In this document: piece after piece, positions 23,690 through 32,289 of the stretch
How the letters are laid out: each line of letters begins with the position of its first letter
Position numbering within the stretch: the stretch's first letter is position 1
Origin: JBHIYN01 sp041984235
GTDB taxonomy: Bacteria > Pseudomonadota > Gammaproteobacteria > Ga0077536
Assembly (NCBI GenBank): GCA_041984235.1
Contig: JBHIYN010000022.1
Span: 1-64,000, forward strand
DNA length: 64,000 nt
Direction: 5' to 3'
Notes under the pieces: model-generated
The model's input: the letters and a program-made list of their open reading frames with translations, nothing else
Told to the model about the DNA's origin: nothing
Database searches by the model: none
Program-made: the position numbers and the translations under genes

Positions 23690-25000
23690 TCAGCGCTTCG
23701 CCAGCGGCACGTAATCGCGGTTGGTGTAGCCGGTATAGAGCTGGCGTGGGCGGCCGATGCGCTGGCTCGGGTCCTCGATCATCTCGTTCCACTGCGCGAC
23801 CCAGCCGACCGTGCGCGCGAGCGCGAACAACGCGGTGAACATGGTGGTCGGGAAGCCCATCGCCTTGAGCGTGATGCCGGAGTAGAAATCGATGTTCGGG
23901 TAGAGCTTCTTCTCGACGAAGTACTCGTCGGACAGCGCGATCTTCTCCAGCTCCATGGCCACGTCGAGCAGCGGGTCGTCGGTGATGCCGAGCTCGCCCA
24001 GCACTTCGTGGCAGGTCTGCTGCATCACGCGCGCGCGCGGATCGTAGTTCTTGTAGACGCGATGGCCGAAGCCCATCAGGCGGAACGGGTCGTTCTTGTC
24101 CTTGGCGCGGTTGATGAACTCCGGAATGCGATCGGGCGTACCGATCTCGGCCAGCATGTTCAGCGCCGCCTCGTTGGCGCCACCGTGCGCAGGTCCCCAC
24201 AGGCAGGCGATGCCGGCCGCGATGCAGGCGAACGGGTTGGCGCCGGAGGAGCTCGCCAGGCGCACGGTCGAGGTCGAAGCATTCTGCTCGTGGTCCGCGT
24301 GCAGGATGAAGATGCGGTCCATCGCCCGCGCCAGCGTCGGGCTGACCTTGTACTCCGCGGCCGGTACCGCGAAGCACATCTTGAGAAAGTTCGCCGTGTA
24401 ATCGAGATCGTTGCTCGGGTAGACGAAGGGCTGGCCGATGGAATACTTGTAGGCCATGGCCGCGATAGTAGGCATCTTGGCGATCAGCCGGCGGCTCGCG
24501 ACCAGGCGCTGCCAGGGATCGTTGATGTCGGTCGAGTCGTGGTAGAAGGCGGACAGCGCACCGACCACGCCACACATGATGGCCATCGGGTGGGCATCGC
24601 GGCGGAAGCCGGAGAAGAAGTCGTGCAGCTGCTCGTGGATCATCGTGTGGTGCGTGATCGCGAACTCGAACTCCTCGTACTCGGCCTTGCTCGGCAGCTC
24701 CCCGTTCAGCAGCAGGTAGGCGGTCTCGACGAAGTTGCTCTGCTCGGCGAGCTGGTCGATGGGGTAGCCGCGGTAAAGCAGGACGCCGGCGTCGCCGTCG
24801 ATGTAGGTGATCTTCGATTCACAGCTCGCCGTCGAGGTGAAGCCCGGGTCGTAGGTGAACTGACCGGTTTCGGCATACAGTCGGGAAATGTCGATGACGC
24901 TCGGTCCGACGGTGCCGGCCTTGACCGGGAAGTCGTGGGTGGCGCCGGCCGTTTCGATGTGGGCGGTAGTGGCTGAATCGCCGGACTTTGCTTTGCTCAT
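23690..25000 (-). CDS. gltA: Citrate synthase
   Basis: A 436-residue type II citrate synthase that condenses acetyl-CoA with oxaloacetate in the TCA cycle. Catalytic residues are His272 ('GPAHGGANEA'), His313 ('GFGHRVYK') and Asp371 ('NIDFYSGI'). The N-terminal domain contains the Cys-rich 'FTSTASCESKITYIDGD' of the NADH-regulated hexameric enzymes of gram-negative bacteria. The 198 bases upstream are non-coding and should carry its promoter; I could not pick a confident -35/-10 pair. Confidence 0.97.
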   Translation of the reverse strand: MSKAKSGDSATTAHIETAGATHDFPVKAGTVGPSVIDISRLYAETGQFTYDPGFTSTASCESKITYIDGDAGVLLYRGYPIDQLAEQSNFVETAYLLLNGELPSKAEYEEFEFAITHHTMIHEQLHDFFSGFRRDAHPMAIMCGVVGALSAFYHDSTDINDPWQRLVASRRLIAKMPTIAAMAYKYSIGQPFVYPSNDLDYTANFLKMCFAVPAAEYKVSPTLARAMDRIFILHADHEQNASTSTVRLASSSGANPFACIAAGIACLWGPAHGGANEAALNMLAEIGTPDRIPEFINRAKDKNDPFRLMGFGHRVYKNYDPRARVMQQTCHEVLGELGITDDPLLDVAMELEKIALSDEYFVEKKLYPNIDFYSGITLKAMGFPTTMFTALFALARTVGWVAQWNEMIEDPSQRIGRPRQLYTGYTNRDYVPLAKR

Positions 25001-25198
25001 GGATACTGTCGCCTTTGATCTGCGGTTTGCGGCGGCCGCAGCCCGCTGCCGTCACTGAACGTCAGGCAGCATGGTTTGACTGGCCGGCCGGGGTCGGGGC
25101 GGCAGCCATGCGGCGCCGCAACATGAATCTACACCAAATGCAGCCGCGCATGGTACCCGATCGCCTGCCGGCACCGCGGGCGCCGGCACCGCCCCGCT

Positions 25199-25927
25199 TC
25201 AGGGCAGCAGCATCAGCACTCCGAACACGGTGAGCAGGGCGTAGAGCGCGCGCGTGAAGTGCGCCAGTGCGACTCGGCGTGCCAGCATCAGCCCGAGCAC
25301 GTGCCCGAGCAGCAGGCCCGGCAGCGACCCGGCGTAGAGCTCGAAGACCGTGCGCGTCCACAGCCCGGCGCCGGCATGCGCGGCGCAGATGAGTAACGCC
25401 GAGGGCAGGAAGAAACCCTGCACGGTGGCACGGAAGCGTGCCGGGTCCCAGCGCGCGAGCGCGCCGTACACCACCACCGGCGGGCCATTGACGTTACACG
25501 CGCCGCCGAGCACGCCGGCGAGGAAGCCGAAGAAATAGATCAGCGATTCCGAGCGCAGCCGCGGTAACGACGGCCGCAGCAGGTTGAACGCGCCGTAGCT
25601 CACCAGCACGATCCCCAGCACACCTCTCAGTAACCCGGGCGGGGCGGCGCTGACCAGCACCAGCCCGCAGGGGATCCCCGGCAACGAGGCGAGCAGCAGC
25701 CGCCCCGCCGCGCGGTAGTCGAGTCCGCGCCATTCGCGCGCCAGCACGATGGCGATGGAGCTCAGCGCGGCGAGCCCGACCAGCGGCGTGGCGGTGGCGA
25801 AACCGAATGCCAGCACCAGCAGCGGCTGGGCGACCAGGGCGGTACCGAAACCGAAGCCCGCGTGGACCACGCCGGCCATGCCGAACACGGCGCAGGCCGT
25901 CCACACCTCGGCGCCGGCGAAGGCCAT
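25199..25927 (-). CDS. TSUP (TauE/SafE)-family membrane permease
   Basis: A 242-residue membrane protein with about seven or eight hydrophobic helices and the family repeats 'AGFGFGTALVAQPLLVL' and 'GFLAGVLGGACNVNGPPVVVYG'. TSUP proteins export or import sulfite, sulfoacetate or other small organic anions. It is codirectional with the upstream YdbL-like gene (23-base gap). The substrate is not determined by sequence. Confidence 0.82.
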   Translation of the reverse strand: MAFAGAEVWTACAVFGMAGVVHAGFGFGTALVAQPLLVLAFGFATATPLVGLAALSSIAIVLAREWRGLDYRAAGRLLLASLPGIPCGLVLVSAAPPGLLRGVLGIVLVSYGAFNLLRPSLPRLRSESLIYFFGFLAGVLGGACNVNGPPVVVYGALARWDPARFRATVQGFFLPSALLICAAHAGAGLWTRTVFELYAGSLPGLLLGHVLGLMLARRVALAHFTRALYALLTVFGVLMLLP

Positions 25928-25950
25928 CTCAGGCCGTCACCGGGCGATCC

Positions 25951-26547
25951 TCATTTTTGCCGCCAGCTGCCGCCCGCGTCGCGGTAGTACCAGCCGCGGC
26001 CCGCTTTCGCCACCCAGCGTTCGGCGAACACCTGGCGGATCTGGTCGACCCACTCCGGGTGGCCGTTGATGCGCGCGATCTCCTTGTACAGCGCCTCCCA
26101 GTCGGCATTCTGCTCGGCGACGAGCTGGCGCACCTGGTTGCGCTCCTTGAGCGGCACCGCACCCCGATCGCGGATGTCGAGCAGCCCGGCCGCGGTCAGG
26201 CCCACCGCACCACTGTCGAGATAGGGTTTGATGCGCGGGAAACGCTGCTTGAGCGACTGCTCCAGCGCGCGCGACGCCGGCGAGCTGGCGTCGAAATCGG
26301 CCGCGGCCGCCGCCGCCGGCACCAGCACGTCGAGGACTCGAACCGCGGCGAGCGCCGCGAAGCGCGCCAGGTGTCCGCTCTGGTAGAGGCCCGCTTCCGG
26401 CGCCGCGGCTTCGGCCGCTCCACGCACCTCGTCGATGATGCGATCGGCAGCCTGCTGGGCTTCGGCTTCGGGGAAGTAGATGTTGATGGTGACGCAGCCG
26501 GCCAGCAGCAGGGCGACACCGGCGATCAAGCCCCTGTTCATGCTCAT
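25951..26547 (-). CDS. YdbL-like (DUF1318) lipoprotein
   Basis: A 198-residue lipoprotein: signal peptide with lipobox 'LLLAGC' (Cys18), then 'VTINIYFPEAEAQQAADRI'. The last 60 residues match YdbL: 'RNQVRQLVAEQNADWEALYK', 'IARINGH' and 'AKAGRGWYYRDAGGSWRQK'. In E. coli YdbL works with YnbE and YdbH in lipid transport between the membranes. Here the YdbL homologue is separated from a YdbH-like gene (28386-30458) by two CoA-transferase genes on the other strand. Function is by homology. Confidence 0.7.
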   Translation of the reverse strand: MSMNRGLIAGVALLLAGCVTINIYFPEAEAQQAADRIIDEVRGAAEAAAPEAGLYQSGHLARFAALAAVRVLDVLVPAAAAAADFDASSPASRALEQSLKQRFPRIKPYLDSGAVGLTAAGLLDIRDRGAVPLKERNQVRQLVAEQNADWEALYKEIARINGHPEWVDQIRQVFAERWVAKAGRGWYYRDAGGSWRQK

Positions 26548-26704
26548 GCGGCTCGCTCCCTGGGTGCGTTAGGCGACGACGTCGTCGCGCCGCCAAGCTT
26601 AACAGGATGGCCTGCGCCGATCTGCGACGCCGCCGCGGTCGCGCTGCGGGTTAACATGCACCGGCACGACACGCGACAACGGGCACGGGGGAGCGCACAG
26701 GTTC

Positions 26705-27580
26705 ATGAGCGGACGCCGCAGCGTCATCGTCGGGGAGCAGGAGGCGATCGAACGTCTCGAGCACGGTATGACCATCGCCCTCGGCGAGCCGGCGCCGATG
26801 GCCATGGTGCGCCACATCGTGCGCCGCGGACTGCGCGACCTGACCGTGATCGCGGGCGGTCTCGCCATCGACCTGCTGATTGCCGCCGGTTGCGTGCGCC
26901 GGACCATCAGCTACTACGCCGGTGGCGGTACCGGGATCCCGGTCGCGCCCTCCTTCCGGCACGCCGCCGAGCAGGGCACGATCGAGGTCTGGGAATGCGA
27001 GGAAGGCATTCTCACCAGCGGTCTGGAAGCGGCCGCCAAGGGCCTGCCCTTCCTGCCCTGGCGCGGCGGCGTCGGCACCTCGCTGCCCGAGATCAATCCG
27101 GACCTCAGGCTGTTCGCCGATCCCATCGCCGGCGAGACCCTGGTCGCGGTGCCCGCGATCACGCCCGACGTCGCCATCGTCCACGCCGCCGCCGCCGACG
27201 CTTACGGCAACGTGCGTCACCGCGGCGGACCGGGCTGGATCGACCTGTTCCTGTGCCGCGCCGCGCGCTCGGTCATCGCGCAGGTCGAGAACGTCATCTC
27301 CAACGAAGACATCCGCAGCGACCCGTGGGCGACCACGCTGGCCGATGCCGACGCGGTAGTGCGCCTGCCATGGGGTGCGCATCCCTTCTACAGCCGCGGG
27401 CACTACGTGCAGGACGTCGCGTTCGTCGACGCCTACCTGGACGCCGCGCAGGCGGCACGCACCGGTGAGCGGGCCGCGCTGGAGCGCTTTCTCGACCGTT
27501 ACTGCCGCGAGCCGGACGATCACGCCGCCTACCTCGAGCGCGTCGGCCTGCGGCGACTGCTGGCGCTGAACGAGTACTGA
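26705..27580 (+). CDS. CoA-transferase-family alpha subunit, IpdA-like
   Basis: A 291-residue class I CoA-transferase alpha subunit, with 'LGEPAPMAMVRHIVRRGLRDLTVIAGG', 'YYAGGGTG' and an acidic 'VWECEEGILTSGLEAA' segment that could carry the catalytic glutamate. Size and pattern fit IpdA, the hydrolase subunit that opens the last steroid ring intermediate (COCHEA-CoA), and also glutaconate CoA-transferases. With the next gene it forms a heteromer. Alternatives include a 3-oxoadipate-type CoA transferase serving the aromatic routes in this window, although those subunits are usually shorter. Confidence 0.75.
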   Translation: MSGRRSVIVGEQEAIERLEHGMTIALGEPAPMAMVRHIVRRGLRDLTVIAGGLAIDLLIAAGCVRRTISYYAGGGTGIPVAPSFRHAAEQGTIEVWECEEGILTSGLEAAAKGLPFLPWRGGVGTSLPEINPDLRLFADPIAGETLVAVPAITPDVAIVHAAAADAYGNVRHRGGPGWIDLFLCRAARSVIAQVENVISNEDIRSDPWATTLADADAVVRLPWGAHPFYSRGHYVQDVAFVDAYLDAAQAARTGERAALERFLDRYCREPDDHAAYLERVGLRRLLALNEY

Positions 27581-27585
27581 GCGCA

Positions 27586-28377
27586 GTGGAGCCCGACTAC
27601 GACGTGCGCGAGCTGATGGCGGTGTTCCTGGCCCGCGACCTGGTCGACGGCGACCACCTGCAGGTCGGCGTCGCGCTGCCGGTACCGGAGGCGGCCGTGC
27701 GCCTGGCGCACATCATGCACGGTCCCAACATGGAGCTGATCTTTCTCGGCGTGCGCATGAACGTGCACGAGCTCGAGCACCTGCCGCTACCGGCCTACGG
27801 CTGGGACTGCCGCGTGGTGCGCTGGGCCGAGTCCTACAGCGACCGTGGCCACCGCTTCGACCGCGTGCGCGAGTGGCATCGCCGCGTGTTCTTCATCGGC
27901 GGCATCCAGGTCGATGCCTTCGGCAACACCAACCTCATCGGCATCGGCGACGATCCGCAGCGCCTGCGTTTCCGCGGCCCCGGCTCGGTCGGCACGCCGA
28001 CCCTGACCACCCACGTCGGCCGCTACTACATCGTGCTGAACCACCATGACCGACGCACCCTGGTCGAACGACTGGACTTCCGCAGCACCGTGGGCTGGGA
28101 CGCCGGCGGGGCGGACGCGCGTGAGCGCCTGGGACTGCCTGGCGGCGGCCCGAAGTACTGCGTCACGCCACTCGCGGTGATGGATTTCCACGAGCACAGC
28201 AAGCGCATGCGCCTGCGCTCGGTGCACCCCGGTGTCAGTATCGAGCAGGTACTCGACAACACCGGCTTCGACCTGCTGGTGCCCGAAACCGTACCCGTCA
28301 CGTCGCCACCGCTGGGCGTGGAGCTGGACATCCTGCGTAGCCGCGTCGATCCCGGCGGCACCCTGCGCGGCAGTTGA
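27586..28377 (+). CDS. CoA-transferase-family beta subunit, IpdB-like
   Basis: A 263-residue partner of the preceding subunit, starting at a GTG five bases after its stop. It has the beta-subunit hallmarks 'DLVDGDHLQVGVALPVPEAA', 'FFIGGIQVDAFGNTNLIGIG' and 'FRGPGSVGTPTL'. IpdB-type subunits lack the usual glutamate and complete the active site of IpdA. The gene ends nine bases from the convergent YdbH-like gene. No other steroid genes are nearby, so the physiological acyl-CoA is uncertain. Confidence 0.75.
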   Translation: MEPDYDVRELMAVFLARDLVDGDHLQVGVALPVPEAAVRLAHIMHGPNMELIFLGVRMNVHELEHLPLPAYGWDCRVVRWAESYSDRGHRFDRVREWHRRVFFIGGIQVDAFGNTNLIGIGDDPQRLRFRGPGSVGTPTLTTHVGRYYIVLNHHDRRTLVERLDFRSTVGWDAGGADARERLGLPGGGPKYCVTPLAVMDFHEHSKRMRLRSVHPGVSIEQVLDNTGFDLLVPETVPVTSPPLGVELDILRSRVDPGGTLRGS

Positions 28378-28385
28378 GCCGATCG

Positions 28386-30458
28386 CTACTCGATGCGGAA
28401 CTCGCCTTCGGACAGCGCCTGCTCGAGCTGCTGCATGAGCCGCGACCAGTGCACCTCGCGCACGCGGCCGATCAAATCGATGCGCGGCACGAACGCGCCC
28501 TTGACGATGTAATAGCCGCCGTCAGTCTCGCCGACCCCGTCCATGTGACAGACGTCGTTGACCAGGCGGCAGGAAATGCCGAGCCGGTCGTAGGCGAAGT
28601 GCTCGAAGATGCGCAGGAAGGTGGTCGAGAGTACGGCTCCGCCGCCCGCCACGCGCGAGATGGTGTCGACCGCACGCTGGCTGATGCGGTGGCGCGAGTC
28701 GTCGTCGGGCGGCGTGCGGAACGAGGCGTCGAAGGCAATCGGCTCGCCCTTGAGCAGGCGAAGCCCTTCGATGTCGCCGTCCAGCCGGCCCTCGACGCGG
28801 CCGAAGGGCACCACCTCGGTGACCCGCCCGAGGTCGAGATTGCGCAGGCGGATGTCGGCCCCGATCCGCGGCACGATGCCGAGGGGCTGCTCGATACGCA
28901 GCCGCTCGATGTCGATGGCGCCGTCGAAAGCCTGCGCTTCCAGCGTTCCGCCGAGCGTCACCACGCCGCGCTGGTAGGTCAGCAACGGCAGGCGCCCGGA
29001 CAGGGTGCCAGTGAAGGGCGGCCAGTCCAGCGCGACGGTGAGCCGGCCGAGATCGATCGGCTCCAGGCTCGCCTCCAGCCCCAGCGCCAGGTCCTCGCTG
29101 CCGTAATCGCGCACGGTGAAGGTATCGACCACCACCGCGCCGCCGAGCAGCGGTAGGCGCACCGGCTCGAGCAGGTCGAGCGCGCCGCCGGCGATGCCGA
29201 GCTCCAGCGCCGCGGCACCGAAACCCGCGCCATGCACGAAGCCGCCGTCGAAAGCGAGCCGGCTGCCGCTCAGATCGGCGCCGTCGCGGGCCCAGTGGAG
29301 ATCGCCGTTCACGCCGTAAAGGGCAAGGCGTCCGTCGCGGTCCTCCAGGTCGACCCCGGCGAGTTCAAGGTCGGCGCGCTGCCAGGCGCCGTCGCGCATG
29401 ACCGCGCGCGCGGACAAGCGACCCTGCGTGTCGAGCGCGGCAAACGGGGTGCCGACCAGCGCGCCGGCGATCCAGGTGTCGTGGAAGGCCGGCAGTTGCG
29501 CGTCCTGCACGTTCACCTCCAGCAGGGCCGGGGGCTGGCCGGGGCTGCCCTCGAAGCGGCCGGCCAGCGTTACCGTGTCGGCCTGCTCGAGGCGGAACGC
29601 GGGCAGCGAGAGGTAATTCGATTCCGGCGCGTAACGGAACCCGGTCTCCGCGCTGAGCGCGTGGCTCGAGAGGTCCAGGTAGACGGGCTCGGCGTACAGG
29701 CCGCCGGCGTTCAGCGCGAGGGTCACGCGCCCCTGCCAGGCCGCCGGCGCGTCCGCGCCGCGCGCCTCGGCGTGCACATGCGCGGTCAGCCCTTCGCCCG
29801 CCACGCGCCCGCTGGCGTCACTGAAAGAGAGCCCGGAAAGCGTGGCGTCGACGCTCAGCGTGCGCTCGGCGGTGCCGTCGAAAGCCACCCTCACGTCGGC
29901 GCTGCCACCCTCTACGGTCACCGGCAGCGGCGCGCCGCGCAGCCCCGCCAGCACGCTCGTCAGCGGCGCGAGCTCGACGCCGGCGCCATCGAGATCCAGC
30001 GCCATGCCGCCCGGCCCGAAGCGCGCCTGCAGCGAGACCCGGCCACCGGCCCAGGTGAGCGACGGGACCACCAGCGCCAGGCTGCGCGTCGCGGCGGCAT
30101 AGGCGAGCTGCGCGGTGGCTTCACGGCGCTCGCCGTCGTGCGCGAAGGCGAGGCGCACCGCGTCACAACGCAGCTCGCGCCGCGAGATGGCGACGGCCGC
30201 ACAGCGCGCCGACACGGTGGTGAGCTCGGCGCCGGCCACCTCCAGTGACGCCAGCGTCAGCGTGACGGACGGACCGCCGTCGGCAGCGAGGTCGAGCTCG
30301 AACCTGAGATCCGTCATCGCCCAGCCATCACCGCCGGCAGCCGCGATCTCGAGCAGGGTCTGGGCCGTACTCACCACCGGCACGGCACCGCCCAGCGCGG
30401 TCGCGACCACGATCGCGGCAAGGCGGGCGCGCCGGCGCGCGCAGCGGAGCCCGGGCAC
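28386..30458 (-). CDS. YdbH-like intermembrane lipid-transport/AsmA-type protein
   Basis: About 690 residues from the GTG at 30458, with an N-terminal signal-anchor ('ARLAAIVVATALGGAVPVV') and a long beta-strand-rich region of repeated 'L.L..A...L.G....' strands typical of AsmA/TamB/YdbH grooves. The C-terminal block, 'FDASFRTPPDDDSRHRISQR', 'GGGAVLSTTFLRIFEHF', 'IGISCRL'-like and 'GGYYIVKGAFVPRIDLIGR', is characteristic of YdbH-family proteins. The upstream GST ends 11 bases before this start. It probably spans the periplasm and moves phospholipid. Start choice is moderate: an in-frame ATG lies further upstream inside the GST gene. Confidence 0.6.
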   Translation of the reverse strand: MPGLRCARRRARLAAIVVATALGGAVPVVSTAQTLLEIAAAGGDGWAMTDLRFELDLAADGGPSVTLTLASLEVAGAELTTVSARCAAVAISRRELRCDAVRLAFAHDGERREATAQLAYAAATRSLALVVPSLTWAGGRVSLQARFGPGGMALDLDGAGVELAPLTSVLAGLRGAPLPVTVEGGSADVRVAFDGTAERTLSVDATLSGLSFSDASGRVAGEGLTAHVHAEARGADAPAAWQGRVTLALNAGGLYAEPVYLDLSSHALSAETGFRYAPESNYLSLPAFRLEQADTVTLAGRFEGSPGQPPALLEVNVQDAQLPAFHDTWIAGALVGTPFAALDTQGRLSARAVMRDGAWQRADLELAGVDLEDRDGRLALYGVNGDLHWARDGADLSGSRLAFDGGFVHGAGFGAAALELGIAGGALDLLEPVRLPLLGGAVVVDTFTVRDYGSEDLALGLEASLEPIDLGRLTVALDWPPFTGTLSGRLPLLTYQRGVVTLGGTLEAQAFDGAIDIERLRIEQPLGIVPRIGADIRLRNLDLGRVTEVVPFGRVEGRLDGDIEGLRLLKGEPIAFDASFRTPPDDDSRHRISQRAVDTISRVAGGGAVLSTTFLRIFEHFAYDRLGISCRLVNDVCHMDGVGETDGGYYIVKGAFVPRIDLIGRVREVHWSRLMQQLEQALSEGEFRIE

Positions 30459-30469
30459 GCGTCCGGACC

Positions 30470-31393
30470 TCAGCCGCGGGCGCGGCTGAGGCGATAGCCG
30501 AGGCGCGGAAAGTGCACGTGCACGCATCCGGTGGCGTCGCTTTCGCTGGCGATGGTGATGCGCGCGTCGTCCAGGCCGCACAGCCGGCCGCGCGCCACGC
30601 TGGCCTCGCCGAACGGTTTCACGACGACCTCGTCGCCGGGGTTGACGCCCTCATCGCTGGACGGCGCCGGGTCCACCAACGGCAGCGGCTGCGCCGCCCT
30701 TGCCGCCTCCAGCGCCTGCGCGGCGGTCATCGCGCGGACCACGCCATGCCCGATCTCGGCGACCCGCTGCAGCCATGCGCGCATGTGCACCAGGTCTGCC
30801 GCCAGGGCCTGTTCGCCACCGATGGTCCGCAGGAACCATGGCGCCTCGTAGAGGGCGAAGTCGGCCAGGCCGGGGCGCTCGCCGATTGCCCACTGGCGTC
30901 CGTCGGCGAGCAGCGCCTCGAGCACGCCGAGCTGGATGGCGACCTGTGAGCGATAGCCACGCGCTGAGGCCTGCACCTGGGCCACGCCGGGCGTCGGCTT
31001 GCCGTGCAGCGCGGCACGGTCGGCATGGAAGGCCGCGGGGAATCGCGCGGCGTGCAGCCCGGTGATGTAGAGCGCGGCCGGCCGCATCAGGGCCGCCTCC
31101 GCCCACTGCACCAGCATCTCGCCCAGCGCGCGCGAGGCGGCATCCTCCGGCCACAGCGAAGGCGACGGCGCCAGCGCTTCCAGCACCTCGGCGATGAGGC
31201 GCGTGTCGCAGTAGACGTCGGCGCCGATCTGCAGCGCCGGGGTGCGCCGATAGCCGGCGGTGAGCGGCGTGTAGTCGGGCTTGGGTGCGATCGCGGGGAT
31301 CTTCACCGAGTGCCACTCCAGGCCTTTGAGGCCGAGCACCAGGCGGATCTTCTCCGAGTAGTTGGAGAAATCGTAGTGGTGCAGGATCAGCAC
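30470..31393 (-). CDS. Glutathione S-transferase-family protein with C-terminal beta-rich extension
   Basis: A 307-residue protein. Residues 1-80 are a GST thioredoxin domain ('LILHHYDFSNYSEKIRLVLG', 'RRTPALQIGADVYCDTRLI'), and 90-230 the all-helical domain. A further 70-80 residue tail ('GDEVVVKPFGEASVARGRL ... ITIASESDATGCVHVHFPRLG') is outside the usual GST length of about 210-230 and looks like a small beta-barrel. It lies in the reductive dehalogenase array. GSTs such as PcpC and LinD remove chlorine from hydroquinones or phenols, so a glutathione-dependent dehalogenase or isomerase role is possible but unproven. Confidence 0.7.
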   Translation of the reverse strand: MLILHHYDFSNYSEKIRLVLGLKGLEWHSVKIPAIAPKPDYTPLTAGYRRTPALQIGADVYCDTRLIAEVLEALAPSPSLWPEDAASRALGEMLVQWAEAALMRPAALYITGLHAARFPAAFHADRAALHGKPTPGVAQVQASARGYRSQVAIQLGVLEALLADGRQWAIGERPGLADFALYEAPWFLRTIGGEQALAADLVHMRAWLQRVAEIGHGVVRAMTAAQALEAARAAQPLPLVDPAPSSDEGVNPGDEVVVKPFGEASVARGRLCGLDDARITIASESDATGCVHVHFPRLGYRLSRARG

Positions 31394-31438
31394 CGCGATG
31401 CGCGTCTCACGCCCATGGCCGCCGGCCCGCGAGCCGGG

Positions 31439-32227
31439 TTACAAGCCGCCCAGGAAGGCGTGCAGCGCCTGGTTGAACGCCTCGGAACGTTCCAGATTGG
31501 AGACATGCGCAGCCTCGAGCTCGACGTAGCCCGAGCCCGCCACGCGCTGGTGCATGTCGCGCATGGTCGCGGCCGGCGCCCCGGCGTCGTGGCTGCCGGC
31601 GACGAACAGGGTCGGCACGGTGATCTCGCCGAGCCGGGCGAGGTAGTCGAGCTCACGCAGCGCGCCGCAGCAGCCGAGGTAGCCCTCCAGCGGCGTCGCC
31701 AGCACCATCTCGCGCACGGCCTCCATCTGTGCCGGACGCGCAGCGATGGTCGGTTCGGTGAACCAGCGCGCGATGGTGCCGTCGATGACCGCTTCCAGCC
31801 CGCCCGCGCTGACCGTCGCGATGCGATCCGCCCACACCTGCTGGCCGTCGGCAGCATAGGCGGCGACGCAGTTGCAGGCGGTGATGCTGGCGACCCGCGC
31901 GTGATGATCCAGGGCCAGCCCGAGCGCGGTCATACCGCCCATGGAGAGACCGACGAAGTGCACGCGCTCAATCTCCAGGGCGTCCATCAGCGCGACCGCG
32001 TCGTCGGTCAGGTCGGCGAAGCTGTACGGTGCAGGTGGCACCGCGCTGGCGCCGTGACCGCGCTGGTCGTAGCGCAGGACGCGGTACTCGGAACCGAGGA
32101 AATCCGCCTGTGCCTGCCACATCGAGAGATCGGCGCCGAGCGAATTGGAGAACATTACCACCGGCGCGTCCGCCGGCCCCTCGAGAACGTGGTTGAGGTC
32201 GATGGTGCGGGTCTTGATGACGGTCAT
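31439..32227 (-). CDS. pcaD: 3-oxoadipate enol-lactonase-like alpha/beta hydrolase
   Basis: A 262-residue alpha/beta hydrolase with nucleophile Ser95 in 'FVGLSMGGMTALGLA' and the catalytic histidine in 'ELEAAHVSNLERSEAFN', the layout of PcaD/CatD. The enzyme opens 3-oxoadipate enol-lactone to 3-oxoadipate. The start MTVIKTRTID at 32227 gives the usual length. It is 62 bases downstream of the reductive dehalogenase, so it probably belongs to the same transcript and links that locus to the 3-oxoadipate route. Other lactonases or C-C hydrolases share the fold. Confidence 0.75.
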   Translation of the reverse strand: MTVIKTRTIDLNHVLEGPADAPVVMFSNSLGADLSMWQAQADFLGSEYRVLRYDQRGHGASAVPPAPYSFADLTDDAVALMDALEIERVHFVGLSMGGMTALGLALDHHARVASITACNCVAAYAADGQQVWADRIATVSAGGLEAVIDGTIARWFTEPTIAARPAQMEAVREMVLATPLEGYLGCCGALRELDYLARLGEITVPTLFVAGSHDAGAPAATMRDMHQRVAGSGYVELEAAHVSNLERSEAFNQALHAFLGGL

Positions 32228-32289
32228 GCGCGTGGTCCTCGCTGTTCGACCATTAGTGTATCCGCTGCGGCAGGGGCAACCCGCCGTGC

